Assembly (NCBI GenBank): GCA_025966315.1
Contig: JAOPUZ010000051.1
Location: 186,001 to 250,000 of the forward strand
Length of the DNA stretch: 64,000 nucleotides
Source: Frankiales bacterium
Lineage (GTDB): Bacteria > Actinomycetota > Actinomycetes > Mycobacteriales > Jatrophihabitantaceae
Reading direction: 5' to 3'
The translations under genes and the position numbers were made by a program. Each line of letters opens with the position of its first letter. Positions within the stretch are counted from its first letter, which is position 1. The notes under the pieces are model-generated. The model saw nothing but the letters and a program-made list of their open reading frames with translations. It had not been told where the DNA came from and did not search any database. This document shows, one piece after another, positions 51,915 through 62,008 of this stretch.

Positions 51915-54476
51915 TCAATGGCGCGAAACGTCGCTTACCGCGAGCCGCGCTTCGATGCCGGCCGCGCTGAGCGGCGGTGACAGCAGGTAGCCCTGACCGC
52001 GGCGGCAGCCCAGCGCGAGCACCCGCTGGAGATGCTCGGCCGTTTCGATGCCCTCGATGGTCGTGTCCAGCGACAGCGCCGCGGCGACCTGCAACACCGC
52101 ACCCAACAGATCGGCCCGGCTCGAATCGTCGGCGTCACATCGCTGATCCTGCCGAGCCAGGAACGACTTGTCGATCTTGACCAGATCCAGCGGGTAGTTC
52201 AGCAGTGAACCCAGCGACGAGTAGCCGACCCCGAAGTCGTCCAGGGCCAGCGAGACCCCGATGGCCCGCAAGCTGGTTAGCACCCCGATGACGTCGACGG
52301 AGCCGCTGGCCAGACTCGTCTCGGTTATCTCCAGCACCAGCGCCGACGGCGGCAGCCCGGAGACCCACAACGCCTGCCGAACCTCCTCGACCAGATGGGG
52401 ATCGGCGAGCTGGATCAGCGACACGTTGACGCTCACGGTCAGGTCCTCGTAACCGGGGAGGTTGCGTCGCCACTGGGAAACCTGGGTGCAGGCAGATCGC
52501 AAGACCCAGCGTCCGAGCCGGTCGATCAGCCGGGTCTCTTCGGCGAGCGGAATGAAGTCCTCCGGCGGGATCAGCCCGCGGGTCGGATGCGGCCAGCGGA
52601 CCAGCGCCTCCACCCCAAGCGTCGTGCCGGTGAGCAGATCGACGACCGGCTGGTAGTGGATGATGAGTCGCTGGGAATTGATGGCCCGCTCGAGATCGGC
52701 CTTTGCTTCAAGCCGAGCCACCGCTTCGGCGTGCATGCCCTCGGCGTAATTGCGGCACTGGCCGCCGCCGTCCCGCTTGGCGTGATACATGGCCAGGTCG
52801 GCGTTGCGGAGCAGATCGCCGGGTCGCTCGGTGCCGTGGCCGGTCGCGATGCCGACGCTCGCCCGCACCATGACCACCCGGTCTTCGACCATCAGCGGAC
52901 GGGACACGGCGGCCAGGATTCGGTCGGCCGCGTAGGAAGCCTCGGCCGGCGAGCGCATGTTCTCCAGCAACACCACGAATTCGTCACCGCCCAATCGAGC
53001 CGCCGTGTCGCGGATGCGCAGGCAGCCGCTGAGCCGCTCGGCCACGCCGATCAACAGCTGGTCACCAGCCAGGTGACCGAGTGAGTCGTTAACCGTCTTG
53101 AAGTCGTCCAGATCCAGCAGCAACACCGCCAGCGCGCTGCCGTCGGCGGTAGCCCGTTCGAGCGCGGTGGCCAGCTGGGCCATGAACAGCGCGCGATTGG
53201 CCAACGGCGTCAGCGGATCGGAGAACGCTTGTTCTCGAAGCTCCTCCTCGAGCTGGCGGTGCAAGGTCATGTCGCGGAAGCTCCACACCCGTCCGACCGA
53301 TCTTCCGTTCACCCATTGCGGTTGGGAGTAACGCTCGAAGACGCGCCCGTCGAGGAACTGCACCTCGTCGTAGCTTGCTTCCGACGGGCTGCGGGAAGGC
53401 CGGCGCAGCGCCGTGAAGAACGCCCCGGGATCGACCAACTGGCCCACCATCGCCTGCCGGAACCGGTGTTCCTGCCCAGGCTCCAGCACAGTCAATTCGA
53501 GCTGCCACATGTCCAGGAATTTCTGGTTGTGGCCGACGATCTGGCCGTTGGAGTCAACCACCAGGATGCCGTCCGCGGTTGACTCCAGGGTGGCTTCGAG
53601 CAGCGACACCGACATGGCCCGATGGGCCTGCTCATTGGCGCGCACCACCGCCACGGTGGCCAGGCTGGCGGCCCACCCGGCCAGATCCACGTCCTGCTGC
53701 TGGGGTACCGAACTATCGGGATAGTGCAGCGTGACGCGCCCGATGACTTCGCCGTTGGCATCGGTGAACTCAGAGATTCGACTGCTGGGACCGAGTGATT
53801 CGTATTGATCGGCGGCCAGCATCCCGGGTGAGGACACGGCAATGCCGTACCCGAGCCGGCTGCCCGCGGTTACTTCCACCACGCAGCGAGCGACGCCACT
53901 TATTGCTTCGGTGGACACGGCCAGCGCGATGAGCGTGGGCACCAGGTCATCGCCGCGCGCCACCCGCTCGACGATGTCGGCGTGTTCGGCCAGCAGCATC
54001 TCGGTGCGCTTGCGGCTGGTGATGTCGTAGAGCAAGCCGTGTTGCACCAGCCCGTACGGTTCGGTCTCGGCCAGCACCCCGTCGTCGAGGATCCAGACCA
54101 CCTGTCCGTCGGATCGGATCAAGCGGTATTCGGTCTGGATGCGCCCGGTCGAGGGCAGTTCCTCTTCCGCGCGCAGGACCGCTTCGCGGTCCGCGGGGTG
54201 CAGGCGTTCGGACCACAACCCGGGTCGAGCAAGCAATTCGGACGCGGGATAGCCCATGATCTCGGCGATTCGCGGGCTGACGTAGAGCCACAGCCCTTCG
54301 GCGCCGATCTGCGCGACATAGACGGCGGCCGGCAGCCGATCAAGCAAGTCGCTGGTGACCAGCTCACGCCACGGATCGAGCATCTTCTCGACGTGGTGCA
54401 GTGCGGCCCGGGCGCGAATCGAGGGATCCCGTCCCCGTTTCGTCCCGCTCCGTGCATCACCACTCGTCGAGCCCAC
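51915..54476 (-). CDS. PAS-GGDEF-EAL c-di-GMP protein
   Basis: About 853 residues. Two PAS domains (PAAVYVAQIGAEGLWLYVSP, ADGILVVDSNGQIVGHNQKF) flank a GAF-like region; then GGDEF (AARLGGDEFVVLLEN) and EAL (GVEALVRWPHPTRGLIPPED) with both catalytic motifs intact. No membrane helix. GTG 54476 is preferred because AAGGCGG lies five bases upstream and a palindrome (54499-54519) sits just before it; the frame stays open to 54704. Confidence 0.9.
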   Translation of the reverse strand: MGSTSGDARSGTKRGRDPSIRARAALHHVEKMLDPWRELVTSDLLDRLPAAVYVAQIGAEGLWLYVSPRIAEIMGYPASELLARPGLWSERLHPADREAVLRAEEELPSTGRIQTEYRLIRSDGQVVWILDDGVLAETEPYGLVQHGLLYDITSRKRTEMLLAEHADIVERVARGDDLVPTLIALAVSTEAISGVARCVVEVTAGSRLGYGIAVSSPGMLAADQYESLGPSSRISEFTDANGEVIGRVTLHYPDSSVPQQQDVDLAGWAASLATVAVVRANEQAHRAMSVSLLEATLESTADGILVVDSNGQIVGHNQKFLDMWQLELTVLEPGQEHRFRQAMVGQLVDPGAFFTALRRPSRSPSEASYDEVQFLDGRVFERYSQPQWVNGRSVGRVWSFRDMTLHRQLEEELREQAFSDPLTPLANRALFMAQLATALERATADGSALAVLLLDLDDFKTVNDSLGHLAGDQLLIGVAERLSGCLRIRDTAARLGGDEFVVLLENMRSPAEASYAADRILAAVSRPLMVEDRVVMVRASVGIATGHGTERPGDLLRNADLAMYHAKRDGGGQCRNYAEGMHAEAVARLEAKADLERAINSQRLIIHYQPVVDLLTGTTLGVEALVRWPHPTRGLIPPEDFIPLAEETRLIDRLGRWVLRSACTQVSQWRRNLPGYEDLTVSVNVSLIQLADPHLVEEVRQALWVSGLPPSALVLEITETSLASGSVDVIGVLTSLRAIGVSLALDDFGVGYSSLGSLLNYPLDLVKIDKSFLARQDQRCDADDSSRADLLGAVLQVAAALSLDTTIEGIETAEHLQRVLALGCRRGQGYLLSPPLSAAGIEARLAVSDVSRH

Positions 54477-54498
54477 CAGGACCGCCTTCGAGTTACCC

Positions 54499-54519
54499 CC
54501 ATCGGGTGATACCCGATGG
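54499..54519. promoter_or_regulatory. 21-bp palindrome upstream of the PAS-GGDEF-EAL gene
   Basis: Perfect nine-base arms CCATCGGGT and ACCCGATGG around GAT. It lies 23 bases upstream of GTG 54476, a likely operator or leader hairpin. It supports a start downstream of it. Confidence 0.6.
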
Positions 54520-54767
54520 CCATGACGATGGCAGATCCAGCCGAGTTTTGCTCGGCGAATCGCGCGAAGCGTAGCGGACCTGTTCGGCGGGTGTGTGCCG
54601 GTGCCCACTCCACTCCGACTCGGCCCGGGGCGACACATAGGACTAACCGCCGCCATCCACCCTTCTCGGCAATCGAGAAACACGTTACGTAGTAAGGGAA
54701 TCACGCTCCGTTGGCTTCGATTACGTCACGGCGTCACGCCATCTTGACATTAATTCCGTGTGAGTGG

Positions 54768-54977
54768 ATGGTGGGGTCAGTACAGCAGGCGTACGGGCAG
54801 GAGCCGGCTTCGGGGGAACCGGTTCCTGCCACAAACTCACCTCCCGATCAACAGGCATCGAGGGCAGGCGAGACAGCGATGAACAGCGGTAAACCGAGAT
54901 ACGCGTCAACATTGCTGGTGATAGTGCTACTTCTGGCCGCGGTCATCGGTGTGCTGCTGCTGACGGCACCCGGCTAA
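54768..54977 (+). CDS. Small single-helix membrane protein
   Basis: About 69 residues. A hydrophilic N-terminus leads to one C-terminal helix (TLLVIVLLLAAVIGVLLL). ATG 54768 chosen; ATG 54879 would leave only the helix. No family recognised; low confidence that it is expressed. Confidence 0.42.
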   Translation: MVGSVQQAYGQEPASGEPVPATNSPPDQQASRAGETAMNSGKPRYASTLLVIVLLLAAVIGVLLLTAPG

Positions 54978-55012
54978 CCAAGTCCGCCCGCGGGCGATGG
55001 TCTAATCACGCA

Positions 55013-56143
55013 GTGACCGTCCGTGGCGAGATGCTTACAAACCGCGCGTTGAACCGAGCGCTGCTTGCCCGTCAGGGATTACTCACCCGCTGGAATTGCG
55101 ATGCGGTACAGGCGATTCATCGGTTGGTCGGGATGCAGGCCCAAGCACCGCTGGCCCCCTACGTCGGCTTGTGGTCACGAGTGGCGGGCTTTCGCGCGCA
55201 GGATGTCGGCGCCGCCATCACCGAGCGCCGACTCGTCCGGCTCGCCCTCATGCGGTCCACCATCTTTCTGGTCGATGCCGCTGACGCCGTGGCGTTACGC
55301 CCGATCATGCAGCCCGGAATCGACCGCTCATTCGCCGGCAATCCCGGGCGCCGAATGGCCGGTATCGACCTGGCCGCAGTACATCGACGAGCCGCCGAGC
55401 TGCTGGGCGGCAGTGGCGCGCCGCTGACGTTCAGCGCCCTGGGACAGGCCCTGGCCGAAGACTTTCCCACCGCCGCACCAGCCGATCTCGCCGCCGCCGC
55501 CCGGACCGGACTAACCCTGGTGCAGGTGCCACCGCGCGGCGTGTGGGGCGCGAGCGGCGCCGCGCGACACGTCACGCTGACCGACTGGCTCGGGCCGAGC
55601 CTCGCCGCGGGCGGCCCCGGTCCGGGCCGGGAAATGGCAATCCGGCGTTACCTGACTGCCTTCGGACCGGCCACCGCCGCCGATGTGCAAACCTGGTCCG
55701 GCCTGAGCGGTATACGCGCCGTACTCGATCGGATGGCGCCGCAGCTACGGCTGTTCACCGACGAGCACGGCCGGCAATTGTTCGACGTTGCCGACGGTGT
55801 GCTACCCGAACCAGGTACGCCGGCGCCCATCCGCATCCTGGCCGAGTTCGACAACGTGCTGCTGTCCCATCACGATCGCAGCCGGCTGATCAGCGACAGC
55901 GCGCGGCGACAACTGATTACCGTCAATGGGTTGCTGGCCTCGACCTTCATGGTCGACGGATTCGTCGCGGGCGTCTGCCGCATCCAACGCGGTCGAGCGC
56001 ACGGTGCGGAATCGGCGACCGTCCGGTTCGAACCGTTCGGCCGGTTGCGGCGTAAGGATCAATCGGCCTTGCTGGCTGAAGGCCGCAGGCTGTTGCGGTT
56101 CATCGCACCCGGCGCCCGGCACGAAGCGGTCATCACCGACTGA
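55013..56143 (+). CDS. Winged-helix DNA-binding protein (HTH_42, AlkZ-like)
   Basis: 376 residues. LARQGLLTRWNCDAVQAIHR, LVGMQAQAPLAPYVGLWSRV and LRLFTDEHGRQLFDVADG match the AlkZ/YcaQ winged-helix family, some of which unhook DNA crosslinks as glycosylases. The catalytic glutamine-containing Q-x-Q motif appears as MQAQAP. Function here inferred only. Confidence 0.82.
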   Translation: MTVRGEMLTNRALNRALLARQGLLTRWNCDAVQAIHRLVGMQAQAPLAPYVGLWSRVAGFRAQDVGAAITERRLVRLALMRSTIFLVDAADAVALRPIMQPGIDRSFAGNPGRRMAGIDLAAVHRRAAELLGGSGAPLTFSALGQALAEDFPTAAPADLAAAARTGLTLVQVPPRGVWGASGAARHVTLTDWLGPSLAAGGPGPGREMAIRRYLTAFGPATAADVQTWSGLSGIRAVLDRMAPQLRLFTDEHGRQLFDVADGVLPEPGTPAPIRILAEFDNVLLSHHDRSRLISDSARRQLITVNGLLASTFMVDGFVAGVCRIQRGRAHGAESATVRFEPFGRLRRKDQSALLAEGRRLLRFIAPGARHEAVITD

Positions 56144-56154
56144 GCCGCGTCGAA

Positions 56155-56808
56155 CTACAGATCGATGCTGTCCAGCGGCGACAAGTGGCGGTAGCTCAGC
56201 TGGTAGTCGGCCAGCCCGCCGGTGAGCAGGCCCTCCACCATCGACCGGCCGACATCGGTCAGCAGGCTGTCGTGCAAGGGCAAACCACGAGCGGCCCGAA
56301 CCGCGATGGCGTAGTCCATTACCTCTGACGTCTTCGACCACGGCGCGTGGATCGGCACCAGCGCCGTGTCCACGGTGGCGTTCGGGACCGTGAACGAGTC
56401 GCCCGGGTCATAGACCGCATCGCCGACGAGATAGGCCACGTTCGAGATGGTCGGTATCGAGGAATGGATCAGCGCGTGCTGGCCGCCGTAGGTGCGGACC
56501 TGCAGGCCGCCGGCCACGAAGGACTGGCCGGCATCGACGATGGTGAACCGGTCGGCCAGCTCGGAGCGGGTGGCCAGCTGTCCGGCCGCATCGGCCGGCG
56601 CCCAGATGTGCAGGGCCGGCTCGGCGGCGGCGGCACTGGCCAGGGCGTCGATGTCCAGATGGTCGGCGTGCAGATGCGTGAGCAGCACCGCCTGGGTACC
56701 GGTCAGCGCGTCGGCGCTCTCACTGAAGACGCCGGGGTCGATGACCAACGAGCGGTCGCCGTCCTCGTCCAAACGAATGCAGGCGTGGGTGTACTTGGTC
56801 AGCTTCAT
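56155..56808 (-). CDS. Metallo-beta-lactamase-fold hydrolase
   Basis: 217 residues. THLHADHLD supplies the HxHxDH metal motif; GGQHALIHSS and GDAVYDPGDSF hold later ligands. It resembles UlaG-like predicted Zn hydrolases. ATG, divergent from the photolyase gene. Confidence 0.88.
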   Translation of the reverse strand: MKLTKYTHACIRLDEDGDRSLVIDPGVFSESADALTGTQAVLLTHLHADHLDIDALASAAAAEPALHIWAPADAAGQLATRSELADRFTIVDAGQSFVAGGLQVRTYGGQHALIHSSIPTISNVAYLVGDAVYDPGDSFTVPNATVDTALVPIHAPWSKTSEVMDYAIAVRAARGLPLHDSLLTDVGRSMVEGLLTGGLADYQLSYRHLSPLDSIDL

Positions 56809-56901
56809 GCCTCCACCTCACCACATTCGCCACCGGGAGAACAGGGAAACGGCGACGCCGTCGTCCGACGCCATCGTCGGATTTCGCTTACCGTCAAAGC
56901 C

Positions 56902-58251
56902 ATGACCGCCGTTATGTGGTTCCGCCGCGACCTCAGGCTCGCCGACAACCCCGCGCTCGTTTCGGCCGCGCGCGCCGACGACGTGGTCGGCGTCTTCGTG
57001 CTCGACCCGGCGCTGCTGCGGCCGAGCGGCGTTGCTCGCCGCGCGGTGCTCTACCGGACACTGCGCGCGCTGAATCGCCAGCTCGACGGTCGGCTCGTCG
57101 TCCGGCACGGCCAGCCGTCCAACGTGCTGCCCAAGCTGTGTCGCGACACCGGGGCCAGCGAGGTCTTCTGCGCCGCCGATTTCGGCCCGTACGGTGCCGA
57201 CCGGGACGAGCTGGTGGCCGATGCCCTGCAAACCGGCCGGACGCCAGTCGAGCTGCATCGAATCGGATCCAGTTACGCGGTCGAGCCCGGCACCATCGTG
57301 AACGGTTCGTCCCAGCCGTATCAGGTGTACTCGGCCTTCTACCGGTCCTGGCACGAGCATGGCTGGGACCAGCCCCACCGGGCCCCGACGGTGAACTGGC
57401 GCAACGTGGACGGCGACGACATCCCCGCCGATCCGCGACTGCCGGCCGAACTGGTGCTACCCGAGGTCGGCGAGCAGGCCGCGCACCGAGCCTGGAAGGC
57501 CTTTGCCGGCAAGGGCAATTGCGGTTTGGACGCGTACGCCGACCAGCGCGACCGGCCGGATCTGGACCGCACCTCGCGAATGTCGGTGCATCTGAAGTGG
57601 GGCACCATCCATCCCCGCTCGCTGCTGGCCGAGCTGTCCGCCCAGCACGAGACCTACCGAAAGGAGCTGGCTTGGCGTGAGTTCTACGCCGACGTCCTGT
57701 TCCACCGTCCCGATTCAGCCCGGGAGTACTACCGTCCCGACTTGAAGAGGCTGCATTACGTAACCGGCGCGACCGCCGCACAGCGGCTGCGGGCCTGGCA
57801 AGAAGGACAAACCGGTTACCCGATCGTCGATGCCGGCATGCGGCAACTGCGCACCGAGGGCTGGATGCACAACCGGGTACGGATGATCGTGGCATCCTTC
57901 CTGATCAAGGATCTGCGTCTGGAATGGACTGACGGCGCCCGGCATTTCATGAATCACCTCATCGACGGCGACCTCGCGAGCAACAATCACGGCTGGCAGT
58001 GGGTGGCCGGCAGCGGGACAGACGCGGCACCGTACTTCCGGATCTTCAACCCGACGCTGCAAGGCAAGAAGTTCGATCCGGACGGCGACTACGTACGTCG
58101 GTGGGTGCCGGAACTGGCCGGCCTGTCCAGGAAAAGCGTGCACGAACCGTGGCGAGACCCGAACGGCGCACCAGCCGATTACCCCGCCCCGATCGTCGAT
58201 CATGACGTCGAGCGCAAGGCCACGCTGGCCGACTACCAATCGCTGCGCTGA
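56902..58251 (+). CDS. phr: DNA photolyase (CPD class I)
   Basis: 449 residues. TAVMWFRRDLRLADNPAL is the antenna-domain start; ELAWREFYADVLFHRP, DAGMRQLRTEGWMHNRVRM and NNHGWQWVAGSGTDAAPYFR are the FAD-binding motifs, including Trp residues of the electron chain. It repairs UV pyrimidine dimers using light. Confidence 0.95.
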   Translation: MTAVMWFRRDLRLADNPALVSAARADDVVGVFVLDPALLRPSGVARRAVLYRTLRALNRQLDGRLVVRHGQPSNVLPKLCRDTGASEVFCAADFGPYGADRDELVADALQTGRTPVELHRIGSSYAVEPGTIVNGSSQPYQVYSAFYRSWHEHGWDQPHRAPTVNWRNVDGDDIPADPRLPAELVLPEVGEQAAHRAWKAFAGKGNCGLDAYADQRDRPDLDRTSRMSVHLKWGTIHPRSLLAELSAQHETYRKELAWREFYADVLFHRPDSAREYYRPDLKRLHYVTGATAAQRLRAWQEGQTGYPIVDAGMRQLRTEGWMHNRVRMIVASFLIKDLRLEWTDGARHFMNHLIDGDLASNNHGWQWVAGSGTDAAPYFRIFNPTLQGKKFDPDGDYVRRWVPELAGLSRKSVHEPWRDPNGAPADYPAPIVDHDVERKATLADYQSLR

Positions 58252-58270
58252 GACCGGCAGCCGACAGCGC

Positions 58271-59161
58271 TCAGGCTGGTCCGGTACGGACACCCCATCG
58301 GCCGGTCCACTTGTCACCGGCGGCGAGGGTGATCAAGCCTTCCCCGGACCGGAACGCATCGGCCGGGCACGACATCGGCTCGATCGCGACGGCGGCCTGG
58401 CCGAACCGGGCCACCGGCGGCGTAAACACCTGTAGATAACGGTAGTTCTCGTCCCACCACAGTTCGGTGAGCGTATCCGCGAACCGCAGCCGGGCCGAAT
58501 CCCCGATCAGGTCGGCGTAGCCGTCGTCCAGCGCCAGCTCCCCGATGAGTGCTCCGGACCGGAAGTCGTACGGGGTGTCCGCGACCAGCGCCCGACCGAT
58601 CGGCAGCTGGCGATCGTCCACCAGTAGCCGGGCGCTGGCCGGCAATGTCAGCTCAGCCTCGGCCGACGGCGTGCCCCGCAACGACAGGTACGGATGTGAC
58701 CCGGCCCCGAACGGCACCGGACCGGCACCGGAGTTCGTCACCGACACCGACACCCGAAGCCCGGCGTCGGCGACGACCTGGTAACCGACAACCATGTTCA
58801 GCGTGAAGGGATAACCGGTTTGGGGCACCAACCGGTGCGACAGCAGCACCGTGTCGCCGGTCTGATCCAGCACCGACCAACGCACCCACCGAACCAGGCC
58901 GTGGCTGGCGTTCAGCTTGGCCGGTTCGGTCAAGGCCAGCTGGTAATCGTGGCCGTCGAACGAATAGCGCCCGTCGCGGATCCGGTTCGGCCACGGCAAC
59001 AACGTCGCACCGTTGGACATCAACGGCAGCGGCCCGTCACCGCGTGCGACCGTGACCGGTCGACCGGCGTGCCAGCAACCGGCCAGGGCCGCACCGATCG
59101 GACTGATCTCGGCCCGGTAATCACCGGCCGAAATCACCAGCGGCTCATCCTGCTGCGCCAC
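58271..59161 (-). CDS. Aldose 1-epimerase family protein
   Basis: 296 residues. ATLLPWPNRIRDGRYSFDG, ASHGLVRWVRW (catalytic His), GAGSHPYLSLRG (His) and a late Glu in VAIEPMSCPADAF are family motifs. It mutarotates hexoses. GTG 59161 has GGGGG upstream. Confidence 0.92.
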   Translation of the reverse strand: MAQQDEPLVISAGDYRAEISPIGAALAGCWHAGRPVTVARGDGPLPLMSNGATLLPWPNRIRDGRYSFDGHDYQLALTEPAKLNASHGLVRWVRWSVLDQTGDTVLLSHRLVPQTGYPFTLNMVVGYQVVADAGLRVSVSVTNSGAGPVPFGAGSHPYLSLRGTPSAEAELTLPASARLLVDDRQLPIGRALVADTPYDFRSGALIGELALDDGYADLIGDSARLRFADTLTELWWDENYRYLQVFTPPVARFGQAAVAIEPMSCPADAFRSGEGLITLAAGDKWTGRWGVRTGPA

Positions 59162-59220
59162 GGCGACCCCCTTCCGAAGTCTTGCGAACCGTAGCCTGCT
59201 CGGCCCGTAGAGTCTGCTCA

Positions 59221-59841
59221 ATGAGCATTACCAGTGCGATCATCGATCCGCTGCTGAATTTCCGTGGCGTACCGGCCTATTCGGTGGTCAGTGGCCTGGC
59301 TTTTGCCGAAGCGGCCATATTCGTCGGATTCGTACTGCCCGGCGAGACCGCGGTGATTCTTGGCGGCGTGCTGGCCTACCGGCACTCCGTGTCGTTGACC
59401 CTGATAATGATCCTGGTCGTGGTGGCCGCGATCGCCGGTGACTCGGTCGGCTACGAGGTCGGCAGACATTACGGCGAACGGCTGCTGCGACTGAAGGTCT
59501 TCGCCAAGCATCACGAGGCGATCGACACCGGACGCCAGAAGCTGCGCGAGAGCGGCGGCAAGGCCGTCTTCCTGGCCCGCTTCACCGCTTTTCTGCGGGC
59601 CGTGATGCCCGGCATGGCCGGTACGGCGAAGATGCCGTATCGCAAATTCCTGGCCTTCAACGCCGCCGGCGGAATCGTCTGGGGCGTCGGGTTCACGCTG
59701 CTCGGTTACCTGGCCGGTGCCAGTTACAAGCGGATCGAGAACTACGCCGGACGGTTCAGCGAAGCCATCCTCGCGCTCGTGGTCATCGCGATCATCGTGC
59801 TCGTGGTCCGGCACCGGATCCGGGAACGGCGCGTGGGTTAG
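59221..59841 (+). CDS. DedA-family membrane protein
   Basis: 206 residues with ~5 membrane helices. FVLPGETAVILGGVLAY, GDSVGYEVGRHYG, FLARFTAFLRAVMPGMAGTA and the reentrant-loop arginine are DedA motifs. These proteins transport polyprenyl-phosphate or phosphatidylethanolamine across the membrane. ATG 59221. Confidence 0.93.
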   Translation: MSITSAIIDPLLNFRGVPAYSVVSGLAFAEAAIFVGFVLPGETAVILGGVLAYRHSVSLTLIMILVVVAAIAGDSVGYEVGRHYGERLLRLKVFAKHHEAIDTGRQKLRESGGKAVFLARFTAFLRAVMPGMAGTAKMPYRKFLAFNAAGGIVWGVGFTLLGYLAGASYKRIENYAGRFSEAILALVVIAIIVLVVRHRIRERRVG

Positions 59842-59862
59842 TCAGCCGACGGCGATGACCGC

Positions 59863-61203
59863 TCAGTCCGGTCGGCGAGCCTCGACGATCTCGGGGTCGG
59901 CCTCGATCACCTCAGTGATGGTGTGCACGACGGGCGGCGGCTGGCCGGGCACCAGGGCCGCCTTGGCGTCATAACGCCAGAACGGCCGAGACAGCAACGC
60001 GATCACAACCACGACCGCTACGCAGACCAGTCCACCGCCGACCCAGGACACCGCGGTGGACGAGAACGCCGCCGTCGCGCCGGCGCGCAGGTCGCCCAGC
60101 CGCGGCCCACCGGCCACCACCACGATGAACACGCCCTGCATCCGGCCGCGCATCTCGTCCGGCGCGTAGGTCTGCAACATGCTCTGCCGGTAGACGCTGC
60201 TGACCAGATCGCTTGCGCCGGCTATCGCCAGGAACAGCACCGCCAGCCACAGTTGATGGGCCAGCCCGGCCGCCGCGACGGCCAGGCCCCAACCGATGAC
60301 GGCGCCGGTCAGCGCCACCCCCTGTCGACGCACCCGCCCGACCCAGCCGCTCGACAGCCCGGCCAGCACTGCCCCGATGGCAATCGAGGCGTACAGCGGG
60401 CCGACCTGACCGTGCCATCGGTCCGCGGCCACCTCCGGGAAGAGCGCCCGAGGCATGGCGAACACCATCGCGGCGATGTCGACGGCGAAGGACACCAGCA
60501 GCACCGGGCGGGTGGCGATGAACTGCAGCCCGTCGATCACTGATCGCAGACCGGCCCGGGTGGCCGAGTTCTTGTCCGGCGGAATCCGGGGCAGGCGGAG
60601 CGCCGCGTAGAGCGCGCAGGTGAACAGCACCGCGTCCACCCCGTAGGCGTAGCGGAAGCCGTTGTGCCGGGTGACCAGGAAGCCCGCGATCAGCGGCCCG
60701 GCGACCTGCCCGATGTTGGTGGCCGTCGTCGTCAGCAGGTTGGCCGCGGGAATCTGCTCGGGCGCCACGAGGCGGGGAACGATCGCACCACGCGCCGCCG
60801 CGGCCGCCGCGAACGTCGCACCCTGCACGGCAACCAGGCCGAGGATGACCCCGACGCTGTCCAGCCCGAGGATGGTCTGCAGCAACAACGCCAAGGTCAC
60901 CACCCAGGTCGCCAGCGAGGCGATGAAATACATGGTGCGTCGATCAACCACGTCGGCCACCGCACCGCCGTACAGCCCGAAAATCACCAGCGGCCCGAAG
61001 CCGAACAGCCCGACCAGGCCGACCTGCAACGAGGAATGCGACAGGTCATAGACCTGCACCGGAACGGCCACCGCCGTGAGCATCGATCCGATGAAGGACG
61101 TTCCCTGGCCCATCACCTGGCGGCGGAAGGCGGGAATGCGCAGCGGTTCGGTGTCGATGGCGTGGGACCGAAGCCAACTCGCCTGCCCGGCTGGGCCGGT
61201 CAC
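59863..61203 (-). CDS. MFS transporter, EntS-like
   Basis: 446 residues, 12 helices. PVQVYDLSHSSLQVGLVGLF, GGAVADVVDRRTMYFIASLA (loop 2-3 motif) and YRQSMLQTYAPDEMRGRMQG fit enterobactin exporter/EntS-type MFS. Substrate unknown. GTG 61203 overlaps the pdxH stop by four bases, so the genes are coupled. Confidence 0.9.
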   Translation of the reverse strand: MTGPAGQASWLRSHAIDTEPLRIPAFRRQVMGQGTSFIGSMLTAVAVPVQVYDLSHSSLQVGLVGLFGFGPLVIFGLYGGAVADVVDRRTMYFIASLATWVVTLALLLQTILGLDSVGVILGLVAVQGATFAAAAAARGAIVPRLVAPEQIPAANLLTTTATNIGQVAGPLIAGFLVTRHNGFRYAYGVDAVLFTCALYAALRLPRIPPDKNSATRAGLRSVIDGLQFIATRPVLLVSFAVDIAAMVFAMPRALFPEVAADRWHGQVGPLYASIAIGAVLAGLSSGWVGRVRRQGVALTGAVIGWGLAVAAAGLAHQLWLAVLFLAIAGASDLVSSVYRQSMLQTYAPDEMRGRMQGVFIVVVAGGPRLGDLRAGATAAFSSTAVSWVGGGLVCVAVVVVIALLSRPFWRYDAKAALVPGQPPPVVHTITEVIEADPEIVEARRPD

Positions 61204-61889
61204 GGAGCCAACCGCTCGACGACCCAGTTGTCGGACGGATCGCCAGCAGCAGTCCGCCGGAAGCGCAGCCGGTCGTGCAGCCGGAACTGCCGACCTTGCC
61301 AGAACTCGACCTCGTCGACCTCGATCCGGTAACCACCCCAGAACGGCGGCGGCTCCAGCGTTTCTTGATCGGCCCAGTCGGCGGTCAGCTTTTCCAACTG
61401 CCGGTCCAGGACGTCCCGGTCGGCAATGACCCGCGACTGCGGCGACACCCAGGCCGCCAGCTGCGAACCCCGCGGCCGGCTGGCGAAATAGGCCGCGGTC
61501 TCGGCCCGGCTCACCCGGCTGGCGATCCCGCGCAAGCGCACCTGGCGCTCGAGCCCCAGCCAGGCGAACACCGCGGCCGCCTGCGGATTGGCCGCCAGTT
61601 GTTCGCCCTTGGCCGAGTCGTAGTTGGTGTAGAAGACGATGCCCCGCTCGTCGAACCCGCGGGCCAGCACGGTCCGCAGATCGGGACGGCCGGTTGCGTC
61701 CACGGTGGCGACCTGCATCGCGTTCGGCTCGGGCACGTCAGGGTGTGCCGACGCCTCGGCGTACCAGCTACGCAGCTGCGGCAACCAGCTTGTGGCCAGC
61801 GCGGATTCGGTCAATTCGCCGGCCGAATAGGACCGTCGACGGGTCGCCAGCTCATCGTCTGAAGCAGATCCGTCGGTCACTCGCGACAT
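61200..61889 (-). CDS. pdxH: Pyridoxamine 5'-phosphate oxidase
   Basis: 229 residues. PNAMQVATVDATGRPDLRTV, IVFYTNYDSAKGEQLAANP and WGGYRIEVDEVEFWQGRQFR are PdxH motifs; the C-terminal RLHDRLRF holds FMN/PLP contacts. It makes PLP, which the decarboxylase at 50418 also needs. Coupled with the MFS gene. Confidence 0.95.
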   Translation of the reverse strand: MSRVTDGSASDDELATRRRSYSAGELTESALATSWLPQLRSWYAEASAHPDVPEPNAMQVATVDATGRPDLRTVLARGFDERGIVFYTNYDSAKGEQLAANPQAAAVFAWLGLERQVRLRGIASRVSRAETAAYFASRPRGSQLAAWVSPQSRVIADRDVLDRQLEKLTADWADQETLEPPPFWGGYRIEVDEVEFWQGRQFRLHDRLRFRRTAAGDPSDNWVVERLAP

Positions 61890-62008
61890 TGTTGCATTTT
61901 GTCGCCATACCCACGAGACGGCCTCCGCGCGGGAGGCGATCGGATGGGAGCAAGATGGACCACAATGTTCGGTTGAGAGCAGTTGCCCAACGATCGGAGT
62001 TAGCCGCC

